This document shows positions 52,036 through 61,346 of a DNA stretch of 64,000 bases, in pieces (positions within the stretch are counted from its first letter, which is position 1; every line of letters begins with the position of its first letter). Under the pieces are notes generated by a model. The model saw only the letters and a program-made list of their open reading frames with translations. It searched no databases and was not told the DNA's origin. Origin of the DNA: Paenibacillus pinihumi DSM 23905 = JCM 16419 (GTDB lineage: Bacteria > Bacillota > Bacilli > Paenibacillales > Paenibacillaceae); the NCBI RefSeq assembly GCF_000422505.1, contig NZ_KE383867.1:128494-192493 (forward strand), given 5' to 3'. The position numbers were made by a program, and so were the translations under genes.

Positions 52036-55000
52036 GTGAAAAGCCGATTTAGAACTTATTTATCCCTGGTTATTATGTTTGCCCTGTTATGGGGAGCCAT
52101 TCAGTTCCCTGTTTCTGTACATGCAGAGGAGTTAAACGCTGCCGGACAGCTGGCGGATGGGGAATACACGATAAACTTCAATGTGTTGTCTGACCAGACA
52201 GACAAGAACTCTGTCATGGATGATTACACCGTAAAACCAGCTAAATTAACGGTCAAAGATAATGAATATTATGTATCGCTGACTTTAAAAAACAGCAGTT
52301 GGATTCAGTTTTTGCGTGTAGATATGAATCAGGCAGGTACGAACACCGATGCTTACACACCTGTTGACGAGCTTAGCCAAGATACAGGGGCGGACACACG
52401 GGCAGTAGGTTTTAAGGTGAACGATCTTTCAGCGAAGCTGAATGCTTATACGCATATTATTGTTACGGGTATTCCTGGCTTTGAATATGATAACAAATAC
52501 ATCGTTCAATTTAAATTTGACGAGGGCAGCATTGTAAAAGTCGGGCAGCCGGAACAACCGGAAACACCTGAAGTGCCGGTCAACCGTGATGAATTGAAAG
52601 CCCTGATTGCAGATACGAAGGCAAAAGCTGCGGCAGCTGTAATCGGAGATAAAGCGGGCAATTACCCGGCAGAGGCGAAAAGCAAGCTCGAAGCAGCCAT
52701 TCAAAGTGCAGATGCTGCATTCGCAGATACAGAAGCAGACCAGGCTAAGGTAGATGCTGCAGTTCAGACATTGAGAGAAGCGGTTCAAAAATTTGAAGCG
52801 TCCGTGATTCCATTAGACTACAAGCAATATCTGCTCAATTTTGTCGTGAAGCATGCTACGGAGGATGCAGCATCTTCAATGGACAGATTGTTTAAAGACA
52901 AGTACGTAGTGGTTGAAAAAAATAAGTACATCGTCACTTTCACGACGGAAAGCGCCCATCAGGTAAAAGCGATTCAAATCCAAAAGAGCGATGGAAGCTA
53001 TGAAGATGTGAAAACAATTGGTGAAAACCAGGAATTGAAAGAAAGAATCGTACAGTTCGAAGTTCAGTCTCTTGAGAACGAGTTAAAAGGGAAAGTCTTC
53101 ATTGAGACGCAATATGTAAAGGATGGAGTGCTTGTCCCATACAAAGCGACCCACGATATCCGGTACGTATTTGACAAAAGCAGCATCAGGGTTCCTGAGC
53201 TTTCAAAAATTGAAAAGGGCCACTATACACTGGATCTGAAAGGTTCAAGTGAGGGTGAGTCTGAGGCATTAAAAGCTGTATTGAATGAAACGCCAAAGCT
53301 GAATGTTCAGCAGGACGGTACAAAGATTATCAAGCTGGCTTTGAAAGACGACGCCAAAATCGAGAAGCTGGAGAAGCAGAACAGTGACGGCACATCTACA
53401 GTAATAGAGCCATTAAGCGGAAACACCAAGCAAACGGGCCAAGTGACTACACTTGCTGCGGCTGTAACGGCCAAATATGCGCTGCCTGATCTTGCCTCCA
53501 CCTACAAGTTTACGGTCAAGCAGGGTGCAGAAACGAAAGCCATTTCCTTTGGTGTGGATACTGCCAAGCCTGATTTTTCAGCAGTGGACGAAGAGGAAGA
53601 GGGTAATCCAGGTAACCCGGGCAACCCCGGTAACCCAGGCAATCCAGGTAACCCCGGCAATCCGGGTGGAGGGAACCCGGGCGGAAATCCGGGCAATCCA
53701 CAGCCAGGAGAAGGCCAGAAGGATGGCAAGTACAACATTGAGTACACAGTTTTGAAATTCAACGCCGACAGCACCTCAGTCATGGACCAATATGTTCGTC
53801 ATCCGGCCGTATTGAGGGTAGATAACGGACGCAATTATGTATCAATTACTTTTGATAAGGCGCAATACATTACAGGCTTTAAAGTAGAGCGCAGCGGAAA
53901 TCTGGTTACCCCTTCTGTCACAGCCACTGACAAGGAGAAAGATACCAAAACCTACGAGTTTGAGGTTGGAGATCTGAAGAAAAAGCTGAAAGCCTGGGTG
54001 AAGGTCGACTGGCCGGAAATCAACTACCATCACGAGTATGATGTTCATTTCCAATTCGGAAGCATCTCCGCGTACTCCGCATCGGCAGGAAGCGGCAACA
54101 GCTCAAGCGCCGAATACAAAACGGGCGACTACAGCGTTGCTTACACCGTGCTGAAGAAGGGAACTAAAGAGAAGTCTGCTGTAGATGAGCAGTTGGCGCA
54201 TCCAGGGACGATCTCTTACGCCTATGGCAAAACGTATTTCTCATTTGTGCTGAATAACAAAAATATTAAAGAAATTCGTGCGGAAGTAAATAAGGAATCG
54301 GTCAACGTTCCGATTACGGAGAAGAACGGGCAGAAAATCGCCCAATTCCAGATCGATGATGTAACGAAGCCTGTAAACGGAAGATTCCAGGTTGCACTGG
54401 ATGAAAAGTCGTATACATCCTACGATGTCACGTTTATGTTTGAAGAGCATAGCATGAGAAGGCTTGGCACTACACCAGTAAAAGAGCAGGACGGCACGAA
54501 AGATCCCGGCAAACCGGACAAGCCTGAAACCCCGGCCGAAGCATCTGCCAAGCTGAAGGATATTGAAGGACACTGGGCAAAATCGGCTATTGAGAAAGCA
54601 CTGGCACAAGGGTTCGTAACAGGCTATAGCGACGGTACCTTCCGTCCAAACGGCTTCGTTACCCGTGGTGAATTTACAGCGATGCTCAGCAGAGCGCTGA
54701 AGCTCGAGGGCAAGCCGGCACAGCTCAGTTTTAAAGATGTCAAGAACATTCCGGATTGGGCCAAGGCTTATGTGGCTGAAGCTGTAGGTGCAGGAATGAT
54801 TAGCGGCTATGCGGATGAGACGTTCCGTCCGGGCAATCTGATTACCCGTGCAGAAACCGCAGCAATCGTTGTCCGTGCTGCCGGTCTCCCGCTGGAGGCA
54901 GCAACTGCGCTAAGCTTTGAAGACAAAGGACAGACCCCGCAATGGGCACAGGCGCAAATCGCAACGGCTGTAAAAGCCGGATTAATGAGCGGCAAAACAA

Positions 55001-55602
55001 AAGAGACGTTTGCTCCTAATCTGAATGCAACCCGTGCCGAGGCTGTAGCGGTAATTCTGGCTGTGAAAAATCACTTGAGTAACACACAAACGCCTGCTGT
55101 ATCTGAAAAGCCGGAGGCTCCGGTTGATCCTGCGACGCCGGGCACGCCAACCAAGACGGGTCAACAGCCGGAAGCTCCGGCAGTGAATTCCAAAGGAATT
55201 GCCAATGGCGAATATACGGTTAACTTTATCGTTCTGAAGGATAAGACAGACCAGAAGTCCGTCATGGATGACTACACGCTGAAACCGGCAACCGTAAAGG
55301 TCGAAGGCGATAAATATGTGGTCACCCTTACCTTGAAGAATGCAAGCTGGACCAAAGTGCTGAAGACCGATCCCGGCAATGTAAATCATGATGCCGCCAA
55401 GTTCACAGATGTGAAAGTAATCAGCGAGGATAAAGCGAAGGACACCCGTGTTGTCCAGTTTGAGGTGCCGAATTTGACCGATAAGCTGTATGCCTATACC
55501 CACGTCATTGTAACGGGTATTCCGGGCCTGGATTACGACAATAAGTATACAGTGCAATTCCAGTTCGATACGGCAAGTTTGAAGGCGCTAAGCTCCAAAT
55601 AA
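52036..55602 (+). CDS. large NEAT and SLH domain surface haem-binding protein
   Basis: 1188 residues, GTG start at 52036 after AAAGGAGCG. Signal peptide to about residue 30. Order of parts: NEAT 1 (about 40-172, with MDDY and YDNKY motifs), a helical FIVAR-like segment (184-256), a NEAT-like domain lacking the ligand Tyr motif (265-385), a third degenerate one (395-510), a Gly-Asn-Pro repeat linker (520-560), NEAT 4 (565-678, YHHEYDVHF), NEAT 5 (690-805, YTSYDVTF), three SLH repeats (about 835-1010), a Pro/Thr linker and a last NEAT (about 1050-1185), nearly the same as NEAT 1. Two domains lack the Tyr motif and may bind haemoproteins rather than haem. SLH repeats in the middle, not at an end, are unusual. 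Confidence 0.9.
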   Translation: MKSRFRTYLSLVIMFALLWGAIQFPVSVHAEELNAAGQLADGEYTINFNVLSDQTDKNSVMDDYTVKPAKLTVKDNEYYVSLTLKNSSWIQFLRVDMNQAGTNTDAYTPVDELSQDTGADTRAVGFKVNDLSAKLNAYTHIIVTGIPGFEYDNKYIVQFKFDEGSIVKVGQPEQPETPEVPVNRDELKALIADTKAKAAAAVIGDKAGNYPAEAKSKLEAAIQSADAAFADTEADQAKVDAAVQTLREAVQKFEASVIPLDYKQYLLNFVVKHATEDAASSMDRLFKDKYVVVEKNKYIVTFTTESAHQVKAIQIQKSDGSYEDVKTIGENQELKERIVQFEVQSLENELKGKVFIETQYVKDGVLVPYKATHDIRYVFDKSSIRVPELSKIEKGHYTLDLKGSSEGESEALKAVLNETPKLNVQQDGTKIIKLALKDDAKIEKLEKQNSDGTSTVIEPLSGNTKQTGQVTTLAAAVTAKYALPDLASTYKFTVKQGAETKAISFGVDTAKPDFSAVDEEEEGNPGNPGNPGNPGNPGNPGNPGGGNPGGNPGNPQPGEGQKDGKYNIEYTVLKFNADSTSVMDQYVRHPAVLRVDNGRNYVSITFDKAQYITGFKVERSGNLVTPSVTATDKEKDTKTYEFEVGDLKKKLKAWVKVDWPEINYHHEYDVHFQFGSISAYSASAGSGNSSSAEYKTGDYSVAYTVLKKGTKEKSAVDEQLAHPGTISYAYGKTYFSFVLNNKNIKEIRAEVNKESVNVPITEKNGQKIAQFQIDDVTKPVNGRFQVALDEKSYTSYDVTFMFEEHSMRRLGTTPVKEQDGTKDPGKPDKPETPAEASAKLKDIEGHWAKSAIEKALAQGFVTGYSDGTFRPNGFVTRGEFTAMLSRALKLEGKPAQLSFKDVKNIPDWAKAYVAEAVGAGMISGYADETFRPGNLITRAETAAIVVRAAGLPLEAATALSFEDKGQTPQWAQAQIATAVKAGLMSGKTKETFAPNLNATRAEAVAVILAVKNHLSNTQTPAVSEKPEAPVDPATPGTPTKTGQQPEAPAVNSKGIANGEYTVNFIVLKDKTDQKSVMDDYTLKPATVKVEGDKYVVTLTLKNASWTKVLKTDPGNVNHDAAKFTDVKVISEDKAKDTRVVQFEVPNLTDKLYAYTHVIVTGIPGLDYDNKYTVQFQFDTASLKALSSK
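53602..53700 (+). repeat. tandem Gly-Asn-Pro codon repeat
   Basis: About ten 9-base units of the form GGN-AAY-CCN inside the NEAT/SLH gene, encoding a flexible linker. Synonymous third positions differ between units, but slipped-strand length change is plausible. Confidence 0.85.
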
Positions 55603-55744
55603 GCAAGAAATAACAGGTTGGTCTGTTGTACCGCCCTGCTGCACCCTTCCAAGAGTGCCAATCATGAGGATGTCAGGAAACTGGCGTCCTCTATGATTTT
55701 AATGCGGGTATGGCAAGAGAACCGGAAAGGAAGAGAGACAAGTG

Positions 55745-56686
55745 ATGAATGGCAAAATGAGTGCGGGATTTCTGCTGCTTGCAGCGCTGTTTCTGCTATT
55801 ATCAGGCTGCTCGGGAAGCCGGGCTGTACCGGAAAATGCCGGACAGATTCGGAATCAGGGAAATGAGCAGCGTACACAGTCTGCAGCCAAACAGACAGAA
55901 CAGCCGGAGCATCGGATAATCGCAACAACGTTAGCTGCTGCAGAAATTATGGCTGCTCTTGATATTGATCTGATTGGTATTCCCACAAGCGTGAAGACGC
56001 TGCCCGGACGTTATGACGGCCTGACCAAAGTGGGCAATCCGATGAAACCGGATATGGAGATTGTCAAATCGCTGAAGCCAACGGAGGTGCTGTCGGTTAC
56101 GACATTGGAGTATGATTTAAAGCCGATTTTTGAATCGGTTAACATTCATGCCCACTTTCTTGATTTTACCAGCCTCCAGCACATGAAAGACGAAATCGCC
56201 GATTTGGGGAAGCGTTATGACCGCAAGGAGCAGGCCGCTGCAATCATTCAAAGCTATGATCAAAAGCTGGCAGAAATTAATCAGCGCATTGCAGGCAAAA
56301 AGCAGCCAAGCGTCCTGATTCTGTTGGGCGTTCCCGGAAGCTATCTTGTCGCTACAGAGCATTCCTATATTGGCGACCTTGTCCGTCTGGCAGGGGGCAA
56401 AAACATCGTTCAAGGCGAGAAAGTCGAGTATCTTGCCTCCAACACCGAATATCTCCAGCAGGCCAATCCGGATATTATTTTGCGGGCGGCTCACGGGCTG
56501 CCGGATGAGGTCGTCGTCATGTTCAATGAGGAATTCAAGAAGAATGACATCTGGAAGCATTTTAACGCAGTGAAAACTGGCAGAGTCTATGATCTGGAGG
56601 AAACGCTCTTCGGAACGACCGGCAATCTGGCGGCGAATAAAGCGCTGGATGCACTCATGGACATGATGTATCCGGAGGGAACATGA
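55745..56686 (+). CDS. isdE: haem-binding lipoprotein IsdE
   Basis: 313-residue lipoprotein (lipobox LSGC). The mature domain is close to IsdE as I remember it: DIDLIGIPTSVKTLPGRYDG, VGNPMKPDMEIVKSLKPTEVLSV with the Met axial-ligand candidate, TTLEYDLKPIF, and RAAHGLPDEVVVMFNEEF with the His-ligand candidate. ATG 55745 is the likely start (GTG 55742 adjacent). It receives haem from the NEAT proteins encoded upstream and feeds the permease of the next gene, which it overlaps by 4 bp. Confidence 0.9.
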   Translation: MNGKMSAGFLLLAALFLLLSGCSGSRAVPENAGQIRNQGNEQRTQSAAKQTEQPEHRIIATTLAAAEIMAALDIDLIGIPTSVKTLPGRYDGLTKVGNPMKPDMEIVKSLKPTEVLSVTTLEYDLKPIFESVNIHAHFLDFTSLQHMKDEIADLGKRYDRKEQAAAIIQSYDQKLAEINQRIAGKKQPSVLILLGVPGSYLVATEHSYIGDLVRLAGGKNIVQGEKVEYLASNTEYLQQANPDIILRAAHGLPDEVVVMFNEEFKKNDIWKHFNAVKTGRVYDLEETLFGTTGNLAANKALDALMDMMYPEGT

Positions 56687-57699
56687 AAACTGCTACATCA
56701 GGAAGGACACTTGGCATGAACAAAATAGTCTGGAGCTATATCGGGGTTACGGTGCTATTGGTCGCAGTGACCTGCTATTCGGCAGTGACGGGAAGCCTCA
56801 AGGTCAGTGTAATCGAGCTATTTGAGGGCTTATTCTCGGGTACGCATGAGACGGTTAACATTATTAAAGATTTGCGGTTCCCCAGAATTATCGTCTCGCT
56901 CTATACGGGGGCTTCATTGGCGGTGTCCGGTGTGCTGCTGCAGGCGGTCATGCGCAACCCGCTGGCCGATGCCGGCGTGATCGGTATTTCCTCCGGGGCA
57001 GGGCTGTTTTCTCTGTTGTTCGTCAGCTTTTTTCCGGCGTTGTTCTTCTGGATGCCGTTATTCGCATTTATCGGCGGGGCATTTGCCTGTTTTCTCGTCT
57101 ATTCGCTCTCCTGGAAATCCGGCCTTAGCCCGGTGCGGATTATTCTGGTCGGGATTGCGATTAATGCGATGTTTACAGGAATGGGACAGTCATTCAATTA
57201 CCGGGGGAGCTATGCGGCAGGCAGTGTGAACCAGGCGACAACCTCGATTTTTACAATGAAAATCTGGAAGGACGTCGACATTATGCTGCTGTACGGCAGC
57301 ATAGGGCTGATCGCCTCCCTGTTTCTGTATTCCTGGTGCAATGTGCTGTCCTTGCAGGACAAAACGGCGAAAAATCTGGGGATTCACGTGACCAGAGCAA
57401 GACTGGTCATTTCTATTGTTGCGGTGCTGCTGGCAGCGGTATCGACGGCGGTCGGGGGCCTGATCGCTTTCGTCGGTCTATTGGTTCCGCATATTTCACG
57501 GTTTTTGGTCGGCTCGGATCATAAGGTGCTCATCCCGTTCTCGGCACTTGCGGGTGCCCTGCTGATTCTGTCTGCGGACACGATCGGCCGCACAGTGCTT
57601 GCGCCAAGCGAAATTCCCGCATCCATTATTATGACGATTATCGGCGGGCCGTTCCTGATCTTTTTGCTGCGGAAGGGCGGGCGAATTCATGGAAATTAA
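56683..57699 (+). CDS. isdF: haem ABC transporter permease
   Basis: 338-residue FecCD-type permease with about nine or ten membrane helices: LRFPRIIVSLYTGASLAVSGVLLQAVMRNPLADAGVIGISSGAGLF, GLSPVRIILVGIAINAMFTG and VGGLIAFVGLLVPHISRFLVGSDHKVLIPFSALAGALLILSADTIGR. It overlaps isdE by 4 bp and the ATPase gene by 11 bp. Confidence 0.93.
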   Translation: MKTATSGRTLGMNKIVWSYIGVTVLLVAVTCYSAVTGSLKVSVIELFEGLFSGTHETVNIIKDLRFPRIIVSLYTGASLAVSGVLLQAVMRNPLADAGVIGISSGAGLFSLLFVSFFPALFFWMPLFAFIGGAFACFLVYSLSWKSGLSPVRIILVGIAINAMFTGMGQSFNYRGSYAAGSVNQATTSIFTMKIWKDVDIMLLYGSIGLIASLFLYSWCNVLSLQDKTAKNLGIHVTRARLVISIVAVLLAAVSTAVGGLIAFVGLLVPHISRFLVGSDHKVLIPFSALAGALLILSADTIGRTVLAPSEIPASIIMTIIGGPFLIFLLRKGGRIHGN

Positions 57700-58459
57700 A
57701 GATGTCGTATTCTCTTATGACCAGAAGACTGAACACCTGAAAAAAGTAAGCAGCGTCATTCAGCACGGCAAGGTGACGACCATTATCGGGCCAAACGGCT
57801 GCGGCAAGTCAACACTGCTGGGTGTCATGTCCAAAAACTACGAGCCGAAAAGCGGGGAGGTCTTGCTGGACGGCAAAGCGATCAGCAGCTATAAGCCGAA
57901 GGAGCTGGCCAAAAAGCTGGCCGTTGTGCATCAGCATAATGATGCGCCGGCAGACATTACGGTCGAGAAGCTGGTCAGCTACGGCCGGATGCCGCATAAA
58001 GGGATGCTCTCGCAAAACAAGGAGGAGGACGAGCAGGCTATTGAGTGGGCCCTAACCTGTACAAATCTGCTGGCGAAGCGCAATCGTCCGATCGATCAGC
58101 TCTCCGGCGGAGAAAGGCAGCGGGTTTGGATTGCCATGTCGCTGGCCCAGCGGACGCCGATTTTATTTTTGGACGAGCCGACGACCTACCTGGATATCTA
58201 CTATCAGATTGAACTGCTGGAACTGATTCGCGATCTGAACGTTCGTCACGGGTTAACCATTGTTATGGTGCTGCATGACATTAATCAGGCGATCCGTTAC
58301 AGCGATCAAATTATGGTGATGAAGGAAGGTGAAATCATCGTTCGCGGCACGCCGGAGGAAGTCATTAACCAGGAGACGATGAAAGCCATTTACGGGGTAA
58401 ACGTTGTCGTCAGGCAGGAGCAGGGGCTTGGATTGTATATTGTTCCGGTTGGCATTTAA
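57689..58459 (+). CDS. haem ABC transporter ATP-binding protein
   Basis: 256-residue FepC/HmuV-type ATPase: Walker A GPNGCGKST, VVHQHNDAPADITVEKLVSYGRMPHKG, LSGGERQRVWIAMSLAQ and Walker [17 protein letters not shown] 57689 is inside the permease end with GGAAGGGCGGG upstream. Unlike its counterpart at 47363 it has no oxygenase domain. Last gene of the NEAT-isdE operon. Confidence 0.93.
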   Translation: MEIKDVVFSYDQKTEHLKKVSSVIQHGKVTTIIGPNGCGKSTLLGVMSKNYEPKSGEVLLDGKAISSYKPKELAKKLAVVHQHNDAPADITVEKLVSYGRMPHKGMLSQNKEEDEQAIEWALTCTNLLAKRNRPIDQLSGGERQRVWIAMSLAQRTPILFLDEPTTYLDIYYQIELLELIRDLNVRHGLTIVMVLHDINQAIRYSDQIMVMKEGEIIVRGTPEEVINQETMKAIYGVNVVVRQEQGLGLYIVPVGI

Positions 58460-58531
58460 ATGCATGATACTGTGAAGTACGATCAAAAGCAATTCCATTC
58501 ATGTCAGTTAAATTATCTTTACAAGTTTAGT

Positions 58532-58572
58532 ACGGCTGAGAACGCCCAAGAAGGCGGCAGCCGTTTTCCTTT
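58532..58572 (+). terminator. terminator of the NEAT-isdEF operon
   Basis: Seven-base outer arms (58532-58538 and 58558-58564) with an inner CGCC/GGCG pair and TTTTCCTTTT after it. Confidence 0.75.
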
Positions 58573-58582
58573 TAGGTGATAA

Positions 58583-58655
58583 TGTAAAAATTACAGTTTA
58601 CAAAATGTAATAATTACGATAATATTAATTTTGTTTTTCAGTAGTAAAAATTACA
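58583..58655 (+). promoter_or_regulatory. three Zur-like operator sites
   Basis: TGTAAAAATTACA (58583-58595), ATGTAATAATTACGA (58605-58619; right half identical to the Bacillus Zur half-site ATTACGA) and AGTAAAAATTACA (58643-58655). The central site lies in the spacer of the znuC promoter. Confidence 0.75.
58597..58625 (+). promoter_or_regulatory. sigma-A promoter of znuCBA
   Basis: -35 TTTACA (58597-58602), 17-base spacer, -10 TAATAT (58620-58625). Leader about 135 bases to znuC. Confidence 0.7.
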
Positions 58656-58766
58656 TTTAAATAAGACGAACATTTGATGGCCTTGATCAGGCTGTTCTAG
58701 TTAGTAGGCCAACTGCAGAATTTTGCAGCCGAGTGGCCCGCAGCAAAGGAGGTAAGGCAGTATACC

Positions 58767-59477
58767 ATGAATCAGCTTGCTGTTATGCGTGATGTTGTAT
58801 TTGGCTATGATGAACGGCCGTGTCTGGATGGGGTTGAGCTTGAAATCGGCAGGGGAGAATTCATCGCGGTGACCGGACAGAACGGAGCGGCCAAGTCAAC
58901 GCTGTTAAAGCTTCTGCTAGGCATACTAAAGCCGTGGCGGGGGGAGGTTTATTTCCCGCGGATCATGGAAGACGGAACGAAGCTGTCAATCGGCTATGTG
59001 CCACAGCAGATTGCTTCATTTAATAGCGGCTTTCCGAGCAAGGTGAAGGAGCTTGTGGCATCAGGCATCTATCCAAGGCTTGGATTGCTTCGCCGCTTCA
59101 AGGGCGAGCATCATGCCATTGTCGAGAAGAGCTTGAAGCAGGTAGGCATGTGGGAGCTTAGGAATCAACGGATCGGGGAACTGTCCGGCGGCCAGAAGCA
59201 GCGCGTTTGTCTCGCCAGGGCACTGGCACAGGAGCCGGATGTACTTGTGCTCGATGAGCCGACTACGGGAATGGACTATGACAGCCGCCAAGGCTTTTAC
59301 GAACTGATGAGCCATCATGTGAACAGTCATAAACGAACGGTTATTATGGTGACTCATGCGGTAGATGAGGCATCCCGGTTCCTGGATCGGATTATCAGTC
59401 TGGAGCATCAGGAGAGAGGAGGCTGGCGATGCTTTACTACGAATTCATGCAGCGCGCATTTTGGGCCGGAGCCCTGA
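58767..59477 (+). CDS. znuC: zinc ABC transporter ATP-binding protein
   Basis: 236-residue ATPase of the ZnuC/AdcC group: Walker A GQNGAAKST (the AAK form is usual in this group), YVPQQIASFNSGFP, LSGGQKQRVCLARAL and VLVLDEPTTGMD. ATG 58767 lies 14 bases after AAAGGAGGT, a rather long spacing. The 3' end overlaps znuB by 49 bp. Zinc is favoured over manganese by the Zur-like sites and the His-rich ZnuA. Confidence 0.93.
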   Translation: MNQLAVMRDVVFGYDERPCLDGVELEIGRGEFIAVTGQNGAAKSTLLKLLLGILKPWRGEVYFPRIMEDGTKLSIGYVPQQIASFNSGFPSKVKELVASGIYPRLGLLRRFKGEHHAIVEKSLKQVGMWELRNQRIGELSGGQKQRVCLARALAQEPDVLVLDEPTTGMDYDSRQGFYELMSHHVNSHKRTVIMVTHAVDEASRFLDRIISLEHQERGGWRCFTTNSCSAHFGPEP

Positions 59478-60343
59478 TTGCGGTAGTCGCGCCAATACTC
59501 GGTATTTACTTGCTGCTAAGAAGACAGATACTGATGGCAGATACGCTGTCCCACGTTTCCTTGGCAGGGGTGGCGCTTGGCATTGTGCTCCAATGGAATC
59601 CGGTTGCATCCGCATTTGTCATGGCGATTGTCGGTGCTGTCGGCATTGAGCAGCTGCGGCGCACCTTTAAGACCTATGGGGAGGTTCCGGTAGCAATCAT
59701 TATGACCTCGGGGCTCGCCCTGGCCGTTGTGCTTATGAGCTTGTCCCAGGGCTTAAACAAAGGGTTTAGCGCCTACCTGTTTGGCTCTATTGTAGCGGTA
59801 CAGCCGTCGGACTTGTGGCTGATGAGCTTCGTCACGCTTGCCGCGCTTGCCTATTTCATCGTGCTGCGGCGGCCCTTGTACCAGCTTACCTTTGACGAGG
59901 AGACGGCCCGGCTTGGCGGGGTAAAGGTACGATGGCTGTCCTTGTCCTTCTCTGTGCTGACGGGAATGGTCGTAGCTGTTGCGATGCCGATTATCGGTGT
60001 GCTGCTGGTGTCTGCGCTGATTGTGCTTCCTGCTGCATTGGCGATTCGCATCACGAGTAGTTTTACGGCTGCAATTGCCGCCGCGGTAGCGATTGGGTTT
60101 ACAGGTATTTTCAGCGGGTTGTCATTATCCTATTCTTACAATACGCCTCCGGGAGGCACGATAGCGCTGATTCTGCTGCTGCTGTTGCTCACTGGAGTTG
60201 CGCTGAAGCGGATATGGCTGTGGCGGTCTAAATACAGAAAAACGAGGAGAGAGACGAATGAACAAGAGATTGTGGAAAACGGGCACGGCGGTGTTGTTTA
60301 TGCTGGCGCTGATCATAGCAGGCTGCTCAAGCAAAAGCAGTAG
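59429..60343 (+). CDS. znuB: zinc ABC transporter permease
   Basis: 304-residue ABC-3 family permease with eight or nine membrane helices: QRAFWAGALIAVVAPILGIYLLLRRQILMADTLSHVSLAGVALG, FDEETARLGGVKVRW and PIIGVLLVSALIVLPAALAIRI. ATG 59429 with GGAGG upstream lies within znuC. The last about 29 codons overlap the start of znuA by 86 bp, giving it a polar C-terminal tail longer than usual. Confidence 0.93.
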   Translation: MLYYEFMQRAFWAGALIAVVAPILGIYLLLRRQILMADTLSHVSLAGVALGIVLQWNPVASAFVMAIVGAVGIEQLRRTFKTYGEVPVAIIMTSGLALAVVLMSLSQGLNKGFSAYLFGSIVAVQPSDLWLMSFVTLAALAYFIVLRRPLYQLTFDEETARLGGVKVRWLSLSFSVLTGMVVAVAMPIIGVLLVSALIVLPAALAIRITSSFTAAIAAAVAIGFTGIFSGLSLSYSYNTPPGGTIALILLLLLLTGVALKRIWLWRSKYRKTRRETNEQEIVENGHGGVVYAGADHSRLLKQKQ

Positions 60344-61346
60344 TAATGCCCCGGGGACGGCAGACAAGCCCGGCAAAGCCAGGCTGGCGATTGCCGCGAG
60401 TTTTTACCCGATGGCCGAATTCGCCAGGCAGGTAGCAGGAGATCTGGCGGATGTGAAGAATCTCGTTCCGGCAGGCACCGAACCGCATGACTGGGAGCCG
60501 ACGCCACAGGATATGAAACTGCTGGAACAGGCGGATATTCTCATCTATAACGGCGCAGGAATGGAGCACTGGGTGGATAAGGTGCTCGGCAGCCTGGGCA
60601 ATTCCAAGCTGGTTGCGGTAGAGGCCAGCGCAGGAGTGCAGCTGATGGCGGGCAGCGGACATGAACATGAAGATGAGGATGGCCATAATCATGAGGCAGC
60701 AGACAAGGCTCACGAGGCAGGGCACGATCACGAGCATAACGCAGACCCTGCTGAACAGGAGAGCAGCCACGACCATGCAAGCAATGCTGCTCATGAGGAG
60801 GATCACGATCATGACCATGGTGAGTTCGATCCCCATGTCTGGTTGAGTCCTCGTCTGGCAATTGAACAGGTAAGAAGCATTGAGGCAGCACTGGTCAAGG
60901 CCGACCCTGAGCATACCGAGGCTTATCATGCAAATGCGCAAGGGTACATCGCCAAACTTGAGGCGCTGGATGCGAAGTTCAAGGAAGAAATAGGCAAGCT
61001 GAAGCGCAAGGAATTGGTGACTCAGCATGCGGCTTTTGGATATCTGGCCAAAGAGTATGGGCTGACCCAAGTTGCCGTTGCCGGCCTGTCCCCGGAACAG
61101 GAGCCTTCTGCTGAGCGGCTGGCTGAGCTTGTAACCTTCTCCAGGGAGCATCAGGTGAAGGCGATCTTCTTCGAAACGCTTGTATCCTCCAAGGTAGCGG
61201 AGACACTGGCGAATGAAATCGGCGCGAAGGCGCTTGTGCTGAACCCGTTGGAAGGCTTGACTGCCGATGAAGAAAAGCAGGGGCTGGATTATATCGGTGT
61301 CATGGAGCGAAATCTGCAGTCGATTGTAGATGGATTAAGTTTGTAG
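60258..61346 (+). CDS. znuA: zinc-binding lipoprotein ZnuA
   Basis: 362-residue solute-binding protein. Lipobox IAGC with Cys23. The mature domain has SFYPMAEFARQVAGDLADVKNLVPAGTEPHDWEPTPQD (His ligand), a long His/Asp/Glu-rich loop (about residues 134-192) typical of zinc chaperone loops, FDPHVWLSP (second His), VTQHAAFGYLAKEYGL (third His) and a C-terminal FFETLVSSKVAETLANEIG (Glu or Asp region). AGGAGAGAG precedes ATG 60258. Last gene of znuCBA. Confidence 0.95.
   Translation: MNKRLWKTGTAVLFMLALIIAGCSSKSSSNAPGTADKPGKARLAIAASFYPMAEFARQVAGDLADVKNLVPAGTEPHDWEPTPQDMKLLEQADILIYNGAGMEHWVDKVLGSLGNSKLVAVEASAGVQLMAGSGHEHEDEDGHNHEAADKAHEAGHDHEHNADPAEQESSHDHASNAAHEEDHDHDHGEFDPHVWLSPRLAIEQVRSIEAALVKADPEHTEAYHANAQGYIAKLEALDAKFKEEIGKLKRKELVTQHAAFGYLAKEYGLTQVAVAGLSPEQEPSAERLAELVTFSREHQVKAIFFETLVSSKVAETLANEIGAKALVLNPLEGLTADEEKQGLDYIGVMERNLQSIVDGLSL

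Noticed and set aside
53602-53700. CRISPR-like or satellite repeat
   Set aside because: Short in-frame codon repeats encoding Gly-Asn-Pro within a surface protein; no spacers.
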